From contig JASDSY010000010.1 of assembly GCA_041441465.1 (NCBI GenBank), positions 372,001-436,000 on the forward strand: 64,000 nucleotides of DNA. Reading direction: 5' to 3'. A model generated the notes under the pieces. It made no database searches. It was given only the letters and a program-made list of their open reading frames with translations, and was not told where the DNA came from. Position 1 is the first letter of the stretch. Every line of letters starts with the position of its first letter. This stretch comes from JASDSY01 sp041441465. GTDB lineage: Bacteria; Muiribacteriota; UBA9980. The translations under genes were made by a program, and so were the position numbers. Shown here in pieces: positions 1 through 7,549 of this stretch.

Positions 1-483
1 CTCGACAATTATATTTTTTTTGGATTTGACTAATTTGCAGAATTCCTCGAGTTTTTCAGGATTAACGCCCTGGCGGTGGAGGCCGGTCTCTACTTTTATG
101 TGAATTTTCGCGTCTTTTTTGTACTTAGCCGCCATTTCCTGAAGTTTATTTATAATTTCGCTGTTATATGTCACAAGGGAAATATCATGTATAACGGCAT
201 CTTTAAGTGCCGAAAGCGGCACGTACCCAAGGACGAGTATAGGTTTTTTTATTTTTGCATTCCTTAATTTCAACGCTTCGTGTATTGAGTTAACGCCGAA
301 ATAAAATATATCAGGAGAGCTTTCGGCGATTTCCGCCACTTCGCATAATCCGTGGCCGTAGGCGTTAGCTTTTATTACCGCCATTATTTTAGCTTTCGGC
401 GTAACGCTCTGCCTCGCAACCTCGATATTATTTAAAATCGCGCTTTTAGAGACCTCAACCCAGGTCAAATGTTCACTTGTCAT
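1..483 (-). CDS. alr: Alanine racemase, N-terminal part (truncated by window edge)
   Basis: Reading the minus strand from an ATG at 483 gives an uninterrupted 161-codon frame to the window edge, so the C-terminal half lies outside. The product interconverts L- and D-alanine for peptidoglycan using pyridoxal phosphate. Residues 36-46 contain VIKANAYGHG, the PLP-binding lysine motif of the alanine racemase TIM barrel, and further on is KVETGLHRQGV, matching the family's KxDTGMxRxG segment. The start is supported by an AAGGAG box about 9 bases upstream. Family assignment is firm. Whether the enzyme is complete cannot be judged here. Confidence 0.93.
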   Translation of the reverse strand, partial: MTSEHLTWVEVSKSAILNNIEVARQSVTPKAKIMAVIKANAYGHGLCEVAEIAESSPDIFYFGVNSIHEALKLRNAKIKKPILVLGYVPLSALKDAVIHDISLVTYNSEIINKLQEMAAKYKKDAKIHIKVETGLHRQGVNPEKLEEFCKLVKSKKNIIVE

Positions 484-917
484 AATTAATGTGCTCCTTA
501 ATTTCCGTATGCCCATAAATGTTATAAAAAACGCCGGCTGTAAAAATTTTCATTTTTCATAATAAAAAGTAAATACTAAAGCTTTTACAGTATATATTTT
601 TAATTTTTCTCTTCAATTAAAAAGAAAAACATTGTTATAAATTTAAAAATCTATCATAGTCAAGGGCATTTCGGAAAAATAAATAAAAAATGATTTTCAA
701 ACCGCGCAAACCGACAGCGGCTTAAAGCGAACATAAAATTACCATAAATTTAAAATAAAATCAACTGCCGAATAATGGTGAAAATAATTTCACATAAATC
801 CATTGTTATAAAACATAAAAATATTTTTAAAGCTAAAAATTTTATTTTTTACATTTTATTTTTCATAGAAATTAATGTATAATATGCAAATATTTTATTA
901 CATAAAGCAAATATTAA

Positions 918-992
918 GTAGGTAGTTTTATCAGCCTTGAAAAAATAATCGAAAAATATGTAAAAAATTTCAATAGCGTAATTGTATTTTAA
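918..992 (+). pseudogene. Relic of a Fic-family gene
   Basis: In frame the bases read VGSFISLEKIIEKY followed by a short tail and a stop at 990-992. This matches residues GRFISLEKVIEK just behind the Fic motif of the intact Fic protein at 24012-25058, and the DNA is also clearly similar. No start codon, Fic core or C-terminal winged-helix part is present, so it is a fragment. The bases that follow match the 3' flank of the intact fic gene, which suggests the fragment and its flank derive from one duplicated, internally deleted locus. Confidence 0.6.
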
Positions 993-1042
993 TGGTGTAA
1001 TATCCGAATATTATTACACTATTAAAAAGGAAGTACACCATT
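969..1042. repeat. Alternating inverted repeat, copy 1 (shared with 25.06 kb)
   Basis: Contains the units AATAGCGTAATTG, AATGGTGTAATAT, ATTACACTATT and GTACACCATT, which pair with each other in more than one way. The same outer sequence order (TTCAATAG-GTAATTG, then ACACTATTA, then ACCATT) is found at 25064-25118 behind the fic gene, in the same orientation. Confidence 0.65.
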
Positions 1043-1191
1043 AAAAAAATGCAAATAACTTGTTTTAATTAGTGTTTTTATTTTTTACAAATTATGAAAT
1101 TGCCTCAAACTTTAGCTCCTTTAATCAACATTGTCTTTATTTCAAATTTTAGAACTTTGGGAATATATTATAAAAATATCGGAGTATTTTT

Positions 1192-2730
1192 ATGAAATCA
1201 ATTTTCTTTTCATGGATCGGCGATCACGATCTGAACTTCGTTTCTAAAAACGGTACCAACGGGCCGATTATAGCTCTTTTCGAATCGGAATTCAAAAATG
1301 ATTTTGATGAAATTCATCTTCTTCATGACCATCACCGCCGTGACGACGCCGAAAAATACATGGAATACATAAAAAAGAATTTTAAATATAAAAAATATTT
1401 TCATTATTGCGATTTAAAGGACCCGGCCAACTATAATGAAATATATAAACATGTTAAAGGGATTATTGAAGAAACCATAGGCGGCTCGGCCAAGAACGAA
1501 TTCCGGTTTCATTTTCATACAAGCCCAGGAACAAGCCAGATGAGTTCGATATGGCTTTTGCTGGCTAAAACCATATACCCGGCCGTTTTATATCAATCCT
1601 ATTACAATCAGTCGGCCAATACCCAGCATGTGAGGATAGCTGACATACCATTTAATATAGACATGGAATACCTGCCCGACCTGAAAAAAGCGGCCGACGA
1701 AAGGCTGATCAAAAATTGGGACAATATGCCCGAATTCAAGGCGATAAAATATAAAAGCCAGATAATGACCGAACTTGTGAAAGACGCGGCAAAAATAGCA
1801 AACCACGACATACCAGTTTTAATACTGGGCGAAACCGGCACCGGCAAGGAGTTATTCGCGAAATTCATCCATTCGGTATCGGCGCGTTCGAAAAATAAAT
1901 TCATGGTTTTAAACTGCTCGGCAATACAGGAAACAACAGCTAACGCCACGCTTTTCGGCTGGTCTAAAGGCGCATGGACCGGCTCGGTCGGCGAAGGCGA
2001 AGGCCTTTTCAAACAGTGCCACAACGGCACAATATTTCTTGACGAAATCGGAGACCTGAGTCTTGAAACACAGACAAAAATTTTAAGAACGCTCCAGGAA
2101 GGCGAAATACAGCGCGTCGGCGACAGCCGCGTATCAAGAGTCAACGTCAGGATAATAGCGGCAACCAATAAAGACCTTTTCAAAATGATTTCAGAAGGAA
2201 AGTTTCGAGAAGACCTCTTTTTCAGGATCAATGTCGGCAAAATCGACCTTCCGCCGCTTCGCGAAAGGGGCGATGACGCTCTTTTAATAGCGCAGGGCTT
2301 TCTCAAGGAAATAAACCTGAAATTCAGCCAGGACCATTTTGTCTACACCTACAATGACAAAAAATTTTCTATGGATACAAAAAAATTTATACTTAAATAT
2401 GAATGGCCGGGAAATGTGCGCGAACTTTATCACACGATCGAAAGGGCCTGTATATGGAGTGATTCGGACATAATAACTGAAGAATCATTTAAAAAAGCGG
2501 TCACTAAATTTAAAAAAGCGCCGGAAAATTTGCCGGCAGCTGCAAGCTTTCAAACCCCTTTAAAGCCTTTTAATTTAGCTGAAAAAATCAACGAAATAAA
2601 GAAAAAAATCATATCCGAAACATTCGAGCGCACGGGCGGCAATAAGAGCAAAACGGCCGAACTGCTTGGCTACAATAATTATCAAACACTTTCCTACGAT
2701 ATGAAAACCCTTGGTATAGAGCCAAAATAA
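1192..2730 (+). CDS. RtcR-like CARF/sigma-54 transcriptional activator of the BREX locus
   Basis: A 512-residue enhancer-binding protein in three parts. Residues 1-180 look like the RtcR-type CARF sensor (TSPGTSQM at about 113-120, the usual ligand-pocket loop of CARF folds). Residues about 185-430 are a sigma-54 AAA+ domain: Walker A GETGTGKE at about 213, a GAFTGA-type loop read here as GAWTGS at about 260, and Walker B IFLDEIGD at about 283. The last 45 residues form a Fis-type helix-turn-helix (NKSKTAELLGY). CARF domains bind cyclic nucleotides or, in RtcR, RNA with a 2',3'-cyclic phosphate end. The ligand here is unknown. A perfect sigma-54 promoter starts 4 bases after its stop codon, so it most likely activates the helicase-BREX genes. 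The altered GAFTGA loop (Trp for Phe, Ser for Ala) is unusual but keeps the Thr-Gly pair. Confidence 0.9.
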   Translation: MKSIFFSWIGDHDLNFVSKNGTNGPIIALFESEFKNDFDEIHLLHDHHRRDDAEKYMEYIKKNFKYKKYFHYCDLKDPANYNEIYKHVKGIIEETIGGSAKNEFRFHFHTSPGTSQMSSIWLLLAKTIYPAVLYQSYYNQSANTQHVRIADIPFNIDMEYLPDLKKAADERLIKNWDNMPEFKAIKYKSQIMTELVKDAAKIANHDIPVLILGETGTGKELFAKFIHSVSARSKNKFMVLNCSAIQETTANATLFGWSKGAWTGSVGEGEGLFKQCHNGTIFLDEIGDLSLETQTKILRTLQEGEIQRVGDSRVSRVNVRIIAATNKDLFKMISEGKFREDLFFRINVGKIDLPPLRERGDDALLIAQGFLKEINLKFSQDHFVYTYNDKKFSMDTKKFILKYEWPGNVRELYHTIERACIWSDSDIITEESFKKAVTKFKKAPENLPAAASFQTPLKPFNLAEKINEIKKKIISETFERTGGNKSKTAELLGYNNYQTLSYDMKTLGIEPK

Positions 2731-2734
2731 AATA

Positions 2735-2750
2735 TGGCACGCGATTTGCA
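2735..2750 (+). promoter_or_regulatory. Sigma-54 (-24/-12) promoter of the helicase/BREX operon
   Basis: TGGCACGCGATTTGCA matches the sigma-54 consensus TGGCACG-N4-TTGCA exactly, with the invariant GG (2736-2737) and GC (2748-2749) 12 bases apart. Transcription would begin near 2761, about 40 bases ahead of the helicase start. It sits immediately downstream of a sigma-54 activator gene, whose binding sites may lie in that gene's 3' end. Confidence 0.9.
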
Positions 2751-2802
2751 TTAACGATATGCGTAACTCTTCCTCATAAATAAATTTAAGAGAGGGATTA
2801 TC

Positions 2803-5280
2803 ATGTCGTTAATAACACAAATCGAAACGGCCGCCAAAATTGAAAATGAAGTTAAAATAACATCAAATAGCGGCACATTCACTGGAAAAATTTATGATTT
2901 CACGCCTAAGACGGTAGTCTTGAAAGAATTATCCGGCGCCTACAAAAATATTGACATAAACGCCATATCAGCCATACAGGACTTAAGCGAAAGCGCCGAA
3001 CCGCCGCGCGAGGAAGTTAAGTTTCGCCGCATTGAAAACGGCGGAAATTATTTTACCGACCTGAATTCTTTAGCCAGCGATATAAACAGAGAAATAAGCG
3101 AAATAAAAACAAGAAAAATGAGAAAAACTATAGTCGTCGAAAGATATGAATTAAAAAAACAGCACGGCGACAACTATTATTATGAAATTTATGTATCGGA
3201 AGATTTTAAGATACAGGAAGAGATGAACATACGGCTCTATGCTAAAATTCATGAGCTGGTAGCCGTGGTTATCTCGACCGTACACGATTTAAAATTAACG
3301 ATACAGACAAACGAAAAACTCATAGGTGAATTATACAGAATCGACATTTCATTTGATCCGGGGTTTATACTCCGCGCGATGTCAAACTCCTTCGACATAA
3401 TAAAAAACCGGCCGGCCGGGCTTTACGGCAAACTTTTAGACAAAAACCTCGATGACATAAAATTAATTAATAATGACAGCGGATTTAATTTTGCAGGCAG
3501 GCTTAACGAAATACAGAAAGAAGCGGTCAAACTGGCATGCAGGTCTGAAATTTCGTTCATCTGGGGCCCGCCCGGAACAGGTAAAACTCACACTCTTGCC
3601 GAGCTTTTATATCAAAAACTCAATAACGGCCAAAAATGCCTTGTCGTATCGACCTCAAACGCCGCTATCGACCAGGTAATCAAAAGCTTTCATAAATTGC
3701 TCCCAGATCATGAAACACTTCCGGCGGTCAGGCTCGGCCATACCGATGACGAAACCTGCCTGGCATATATAAAATCAGGAGGCGGTTTTACTGACGTTCC
3801 GATAGTATTCTCGACGCTTGCGACCTGTTCGCTGCGTTACGCAGACCTTTCTGAGTACAGCTTCGACACGGTCATCATAGACGAAGCGTCAATGGTATCA
3901 ACCGCCCACGCGGTTATGGCGGCAAGCCTCGCCGATGAAAGCGTAGTTTTTGCCGGCGACGAAAACCAGCTTCCGCCGATTTCATTAAGCGCCTCCAAAA
4001 GCCTTTCCATGAATATTTATGATTATATTCCGGCATATAAAAATTCAAAGTTCGTCAAAATGCTTAACGTTCAATACCGCATGAACGAAAAGATATCGGA
4101 TTTCATAAGCGAAACCTTTTATGACGGCATTTTAAAATGCGGAACCGGAATTAACCCTCTCCGGCCGGTATTCATAAACATCGATAATTCCAGATATAAT
4201 TCGGCATATTACAGCGTTGACGAGGAAAGTTATTATAACCCCATGGGGCTTTTTATTTCTGACGCAATAATAAAAAGTTTAAAACCGGAAGAACTCGGCG
4301 AAAAAATACTTTTGATTTCTCCATTTCGTGCACAGCAAATAATATATTCGAAGTATATAATAGACAGGGAGCTAACCGGCGCGTCTTCGCTGACAATACA
4401 TAAATCGCAGGGATCCGAAGCGGAAACTGTCATTGTCGATATCACAGCCTATGACGCCGGCCAGGCTTTTTATAATTCAAACGCAATATTCAATCTTTTA
4501 AATGTTGCTTTTTCAAGGGCTAAAAAAAGGCTTTTCATAATAGGCAGCCTCGAAATGATAAAAAAATTATCGCTCAAAGACAGTTTTTGGGCCGCAATAA
4601 ATTACCAGCTCCAGAATAAATTCGAATTTAAAGAGTACCGCGTTTTTTTAGACAAAATGGAAGCGCTTACTTTTGATTTATTCGAAAAGCATAACGGCAA
4701 AAGTTTTTTAATAACCGACGACGGCAATAACTCGGATTTTTTCGAATACATCGCCGGATCAGCCGCTGACAAAAAGTATTATATTTCGAGCAATTACTGC
4801 GATAACGAAATTTTGCTAAAAAACCGTGTCATATTGAGGACAAAAAGCTCAAACAAACTTCCTTTAATGGTAATTTATGACGACTTCGTGATTGCGTATT
4901 TCGACGGACGCTATAAAATATTAAAACTCGCAAACGCGGCTGGAAGTATTAAGAGAATAGCCACGGCCCATCTGGTTGACATTGAAGATGACAACGCGCG
5001 GCATACCCATTCGCTGTTATGTTCTAAATGTGAATCAAACATGATTATCGAAGGAAGTTTCTCATATTTCCACCTGAAATGCCCGAAGTGCGGATTGCAA
5101 AATAAAATAAGCGAAAAAATCGCTAACGACATAAAAAGAATATATGAAATAAAATGCCCGGAATGTCTTTCAGAGGTCCAACCGATGAAAAAAGCGAGCG
5201 ACCATACCTACACTTTTTTCGGCTGCATGAACTATCCGCGCTGCCGCGGCGCAGTGCCTTTCAGTTCACTTAAAGGATAA
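2803..5280 (+). CDS. Superfamily 1 (DNA2/UPF1-like) helicase with C-terminal zinc ribbons
   Basis: An 825-residue nucleic-acid helicase. The first 60 residues look like a small beta-barrel (Sm/SH3-like). The helicase core has Walker A GPPGTGKT at about 254, DEAS in motif II at about 359, GDENQLPP as motif III, QYRMNE as motif IV and a VAFSRAKKRL motif VI. Cysteines form two zinc sites near the end: CxxC...CPKCG from about 740, and a topoisomerase-type CPEC...CxxxPxC finger from about 785. It is the first gene after the sigma-54 promoter and runs toward brxA, so it is probably a BREX accessory. It is not one of the helicases I recognise as BrxHI or BrxHII. The start has a GAGGGAT box 6-7 bases upstream. 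Confidence 0.88.
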   Translation: MSLITQIETAAKIENEVKITSNSGTFTGKIYDFTPKTVVLKELSGAYKNIDINAISAIQDLSESAEPPREEVKFRRIENGGNYFTDLNSLASDINREISEIKTRKMRKTIVVERYELKKQHGDNYYYEIYVSEDFKIQEEMNIRLYAKIHELVAVVISTVHDLKLTIQTNEKLIGELYRIDISFDPGFILRAMSNSFDIIKNRPAGLYGKLLDKNLDDIKLINNDSGFNFAGRLNEIQKEAVKLACRSEISFIWGPPGTGKTHTLAELLYQKLNNGQKCLVVSTSNAAIDQVIKSFHKLLPDHETLPAVRLGHTDDETCLAYIKSGGGFTDVPIVFSTLATCSLRYADLSEYSFDTVIIDEASMVSTAHAVMAASLADESVVFAGDENQLPPISLSASKSLSMNIYDYIPAYKNSKFVKMLNVQYRMNEKISDFISETFYDGILKCGTGINPLRPVFINIDNSRYNSAYYSVDEESYYNPMGLFISDAIIKSLKPEELGEKILLISPFRAQQIIYSKYIIDRELTGASSLTIHKSQGSEAETVIVDITAYDAGQAFYNSNAIFNLLNVAFSRAKKRLFIIGSLEMIKKLSLKDSFWAAINYQLQNKFEFKEYRVFLDKMEALTFDLFEKHNGKSFLITDDGNNSDFFEYIAGSAADKKYYISSNYCDNEILLKNRVILRTKSSNKLPLMVIYDDFVIAYFDGRYKILKLANAAGSIKRIATAHLVDIEDDNARHTHSLLCSKCESNMIIEGSFSYFHLKCPKCGLQNKISEKIANDIKRIYEIKCPECLSEVQPMKKASDHTYTFFGCMNYPRCRGAVPFSSLKG

Positions 5281-5310
5281 CGGCAAGTTCAAAAAAAGCA
5301 GGGATTGATT

Positions 5311-6081
5311 ATGAGCGATATCAAATTACTAAGCGAATTAACCGACAAACGCAAAGAGACATCAGTAAAAATATTAAACATATCTCAGGCTCTTATAATT
5401 TCAAGCCTTAAAAGCATGAAATTCAGTGATTTATGCAATTGCATCAAAAAATACTGCGATATTGACATATTATTCGCCCAGCGTTTCCTTGACGAACTGG
5501 ATATTAATGAACTAAAAAATAAAGCCGGCTGCGAAAACTTATACAATTTAACTGAATCGCTCGATATTTTAGTGAAATTAAACAAAAAAACAGCGGCGGA
5601 AATATTAAGCGCTGCGGATAAAAACGCACTCGCAAAATCAGCCGGCCGTGAATTATTTGAAAACCCGCCCGCTGGAATTTCTACGGTATTATATAAACTA
5701 AGTAAAATAAACCTGAATGCCGCAAAAGAAATTTATCGCCTGACAGCTCATGAAAAATTAGCCGGTTACCTGACACTATTCAATTCTCAGGAATGCCTGT
5801 GCAAGCACCTTCATTATTTATCGCTTATCGATCAGGAGCAAACACTGCCGCTTACAAAATACTTAAACATCGAGACGCTGTTCTACGAAACAAATAACCA
5901 GCCGTTGATATATATAACGGCCATATTATCGATGCTGTCCGATATCGATCCAGCGCTGGCGGATAAACTATTCAATAAATACGGTGCAGAAAGGCTTGCC
6001 GCGAGAGCCGAAAACGAGGTTGGAATAGCATTTGACGCCGGCAAAATTACGCTTGGCAATTTTATAAAAATTTTTCATTAG
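5311..6081 (+). CDS. Unknown helical protein encoded in the BREX operon
   Basis: About 256 residues; I do not recognise a family. The sequence is almost entirely alpha-helical and leucine-rich, with loosely repeating helical pairs (for example LNAAKEIYRL and DPALADKLF), as in alpha-solenoid adaptors. It has no signal peptide or membrane segment. The ATG at 5311 follows an AGGGA box at 6 bases and is preferred over the in-frame TTG at 5305. It starts about 30 bases after the helicase stop, so the two are almost surely co-transcribed and the protein may partner the helicase. Confidence 0.7.
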   Translation: MSDIKLLSELTDKRKETSVKILNISQALIISSLKSMKFSDLCNCIKKYCDIDILFAQRFLDELDINELKNKAGCENLYNLTESLDILVKLNKKTAAEILSAADKNALAKSAGRELFENPPAGISTVLYKLSKINLNAAKEIYRLTAHEKLAGYLTLFNSQECLCKHLHYLSLIDQEQTLPLTKYLNIETLFYETNNQPLIYITAILSMLSDIDPALADKLFNKYGAERLAARAENEVGIAFDAGKITLGNFIKIFH

Positions 6082-6201
6082 AATACTTATTCATAAATTA
6101 TTTTTCAATAAAGATATAATTCGTCATATATATTTCCGCAAAATATTTGAATACTCGGATATTTTCCAAAATTAATTTTAAATTTCAAATTCCCGTAAAT
6201 A

Positions 6202-6231
6202 TTGACAATTTAATAATCTGTATGTTATATT
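6202..6231 (+). promoter_or_regulatory. Probable sigma-70 promoter before brxA
   Basis: TTGACA (6202-6207) and TATATT (6226-6231) are separated by 18 bases in the 221-base gap between the unknown protein and brxA. This would let the core BREX genes be expressed independently of the sigma-54 promoter upstream. Confidence 0.6.
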
Positions 6232-6302
6232 TTAGTGTCTTTGCACATTTTTACGCGGCTATGCCGGTATAATCCTTTTATTATACAGAAGGAAGAAAAA
6301 CA

Positions 6303-6905
6303 TTGAAAACGAACCATAAATATCGCATGTCATTTACAACGGGCGGGCTTTTTTTACGCGAATCCATAAAATGCGCTGAATTGTATGCCGCATCTTGCGA
6401 CTGGGAAAAAACGCGCGACGAAGTAATAAGCGGAAATATTCTGCAGGCACGGACGATAAGCTCATCTAAAAGGATTTTCGGCGAAATATCGGGCCGTTTG
6501 CAAACGCTTAATGACGAAGAAATGGATTTTTTACTTAACTCCGCGAGAAATGAACAATGTTTTATGTTATGGACGGCAGTCTGCCGGTATTATCCCTTCA
6601 TACGCGAATTTGCAGTCGAAGTCATCCGCGAAAAATTTCTTGCCTTCCGATCCAACTTAACACCAGAAGATTTTAACGCTTTTTTCTTTTCAAAGGCCGA
6701 TTTAAATCCGGCACTTGAAAAAATCACCGTGCAGTCACGAAACAAGCTGAGGCAGGTTTTATTTAAAATTCTGCGCGAGGCCGATCTTATAGATAAAACA
6801 AACAACATAACGCAGCCGATTTTGACATCCGGCTTCATAAATATAATAACGCGCGGCAAAAGTCTGGAGACATCGGATTTATTGATATTTCCAGTCCATT
6901 TTTAA
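6303..6905 (+). CDS. brxA: BREX protein BrxA (DUF1819 family)
   Basis: A 200-residue protein of the BrxA/DUF1819 family, the small DNA-binding protein that opens type I BREX operons. The N-terminal MSFTTGGLFLRES stretch and the FxWTAVCRYYPFI...EFAVEVIREKF region with its helical arrangement are family hallmarks. The likely start is TTG at 6303, preceded by GAAGGAAG at 7 bases; an internal ATG at 6327 is an alternative. It is followed after 17 bases by brxB. Its exact role in BREX is not settled, but it is needed for full function in studied type I systems. Confidence 0.9.
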   Translation: MKTNHKYRMSFTTGGLFLRESIKCAELYAASCDWEKTRDEVISGNILQARTISSSKRIFGEISGRLQTLNDEEMDFLLNSARNEQCFMLWTAVCRYYPFIREFAVEVIREKFLAFRSNLTPEDFNAFFFSKADLNPALEKITVQSRNKLRQVLFKILREADLIDKTNNITQPILTSGFINIITRGKSLETSDLLIFPVHF

Positions 6906-6922
6906 AAATACGGGAGAAGTTA

Positions 6923-7534
6923 ATGAGTTTTGATATTGAAAAAAAATCCATGCCGGAAAGGTTCCAGCACCTTCTCAAACTTATAAAAAGCAGGCGGTTT
7001 CTTGACATGCAGGGCCTTGGCAATGAAATACCATTTTACATCTGCCCGTTCAAGCCTGAAGAAAGCGTCGAGATGGAGAAAACACGGAAAAATCTCACGA
7101 TAAATCTTATGCAGGCCGGGGTCAAGGTTTGCGAAGTGAACCTTTACGATATTTCAATCTCGCTTATTAAGGAAAGAAACATATGGGAAAACATAATCGA
7201 AAATGAACAAACTTTTAATAAAACTGACTTAATGGAAATGTTTGAGGGGATTTTAGACGCTAAAACATATATCATTCCAAATATAATCAATAAAGTAAAT
7301 GAAAAAGAATGTAATGCAGTTTTTATTTCAGGTGTCGGAGAAGTATTTCCGTATATCCGTTCGCATAATATCCTTGAAAACCTTCAAAGCGCAGTAAAAA
7401 CAAAACCAGTTATTTTATTTTTCCCGGGTTCTTACATCCATTCAATCGAACACGGCGCGTCAATGTCGCTTTTTCGCAAGTTAAGCGATTATAAGTATTA
7501 CAGGGCATTTAACATATATCATTGCGAGATATAA
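6923..7534 (+). CDS. brxB: BREX protein BrxB (DUF1788 family)
   Basis: A 203-residue soluble protein of the BrxB/DUF1788 family, next to brxA and brxC as in all type I BREX loci. Visible hallmarks are an N-terminal helical RFQHLLKLI segment, FYICPFKP at about 34-41, and the C-terminal strand and loop VFISGVGEVFPYIRSHNILENLQ followed by VILFFPGSY. The start ATG has GGGAGAAG upstream. BrxB has no known catalytic activity and is thought to act within the BREX complex with BrxC and PglZ. Confidence 0.9.
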   Translation: MSFDIEKKSMPERFQHLLKLIKSRRFLDMQGLGNEIPFYICPFKPEESVEMEKTRKNLTINLMQAGVKVCEVNLYDISISLIKERNIWENIIENEQTFNKTDLMEMFEGILDAKTYIIPNIINKVNEKECNAVFISGVGEVFPYIRSHNILENLQSAVKTKPVILFFPGSYIHSIEHGASMSLFRKLSDYKYYRAFNIYHCEI

Positions 7535-7549
7535 AAAGGGGTATTGATA

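Larger units (their letters stand above)
484..1191. other. Intergenic region between alr and the BREX activator
   Basis: About 700 bases, very AT-rich, between two divergent genes. It holds no credible intact gene. Two things stand out: a relic of a fic reading frame at about 918-992 and, overlapping its end, an alternating inverted repeat at about 969-1042 that also occurs behind the intact fic gene at 25.06 kb. Promoters for both flanking genes should lie here, but I could not pick a convincing one. Confidence 0.6.

Noticed and set aside
76..267. A short plus-strand open frame at the left edge
   Set aside because: It is antisense to alanine racemase, whose conserved motifs are clear on the minus strand.
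1608..2306. A 232-codon minus-strand open frame
   Set aside because: It lies wholly inside the sigma-54 activator gene, has no family motif and is a by-product of the coding strand's codon bias.
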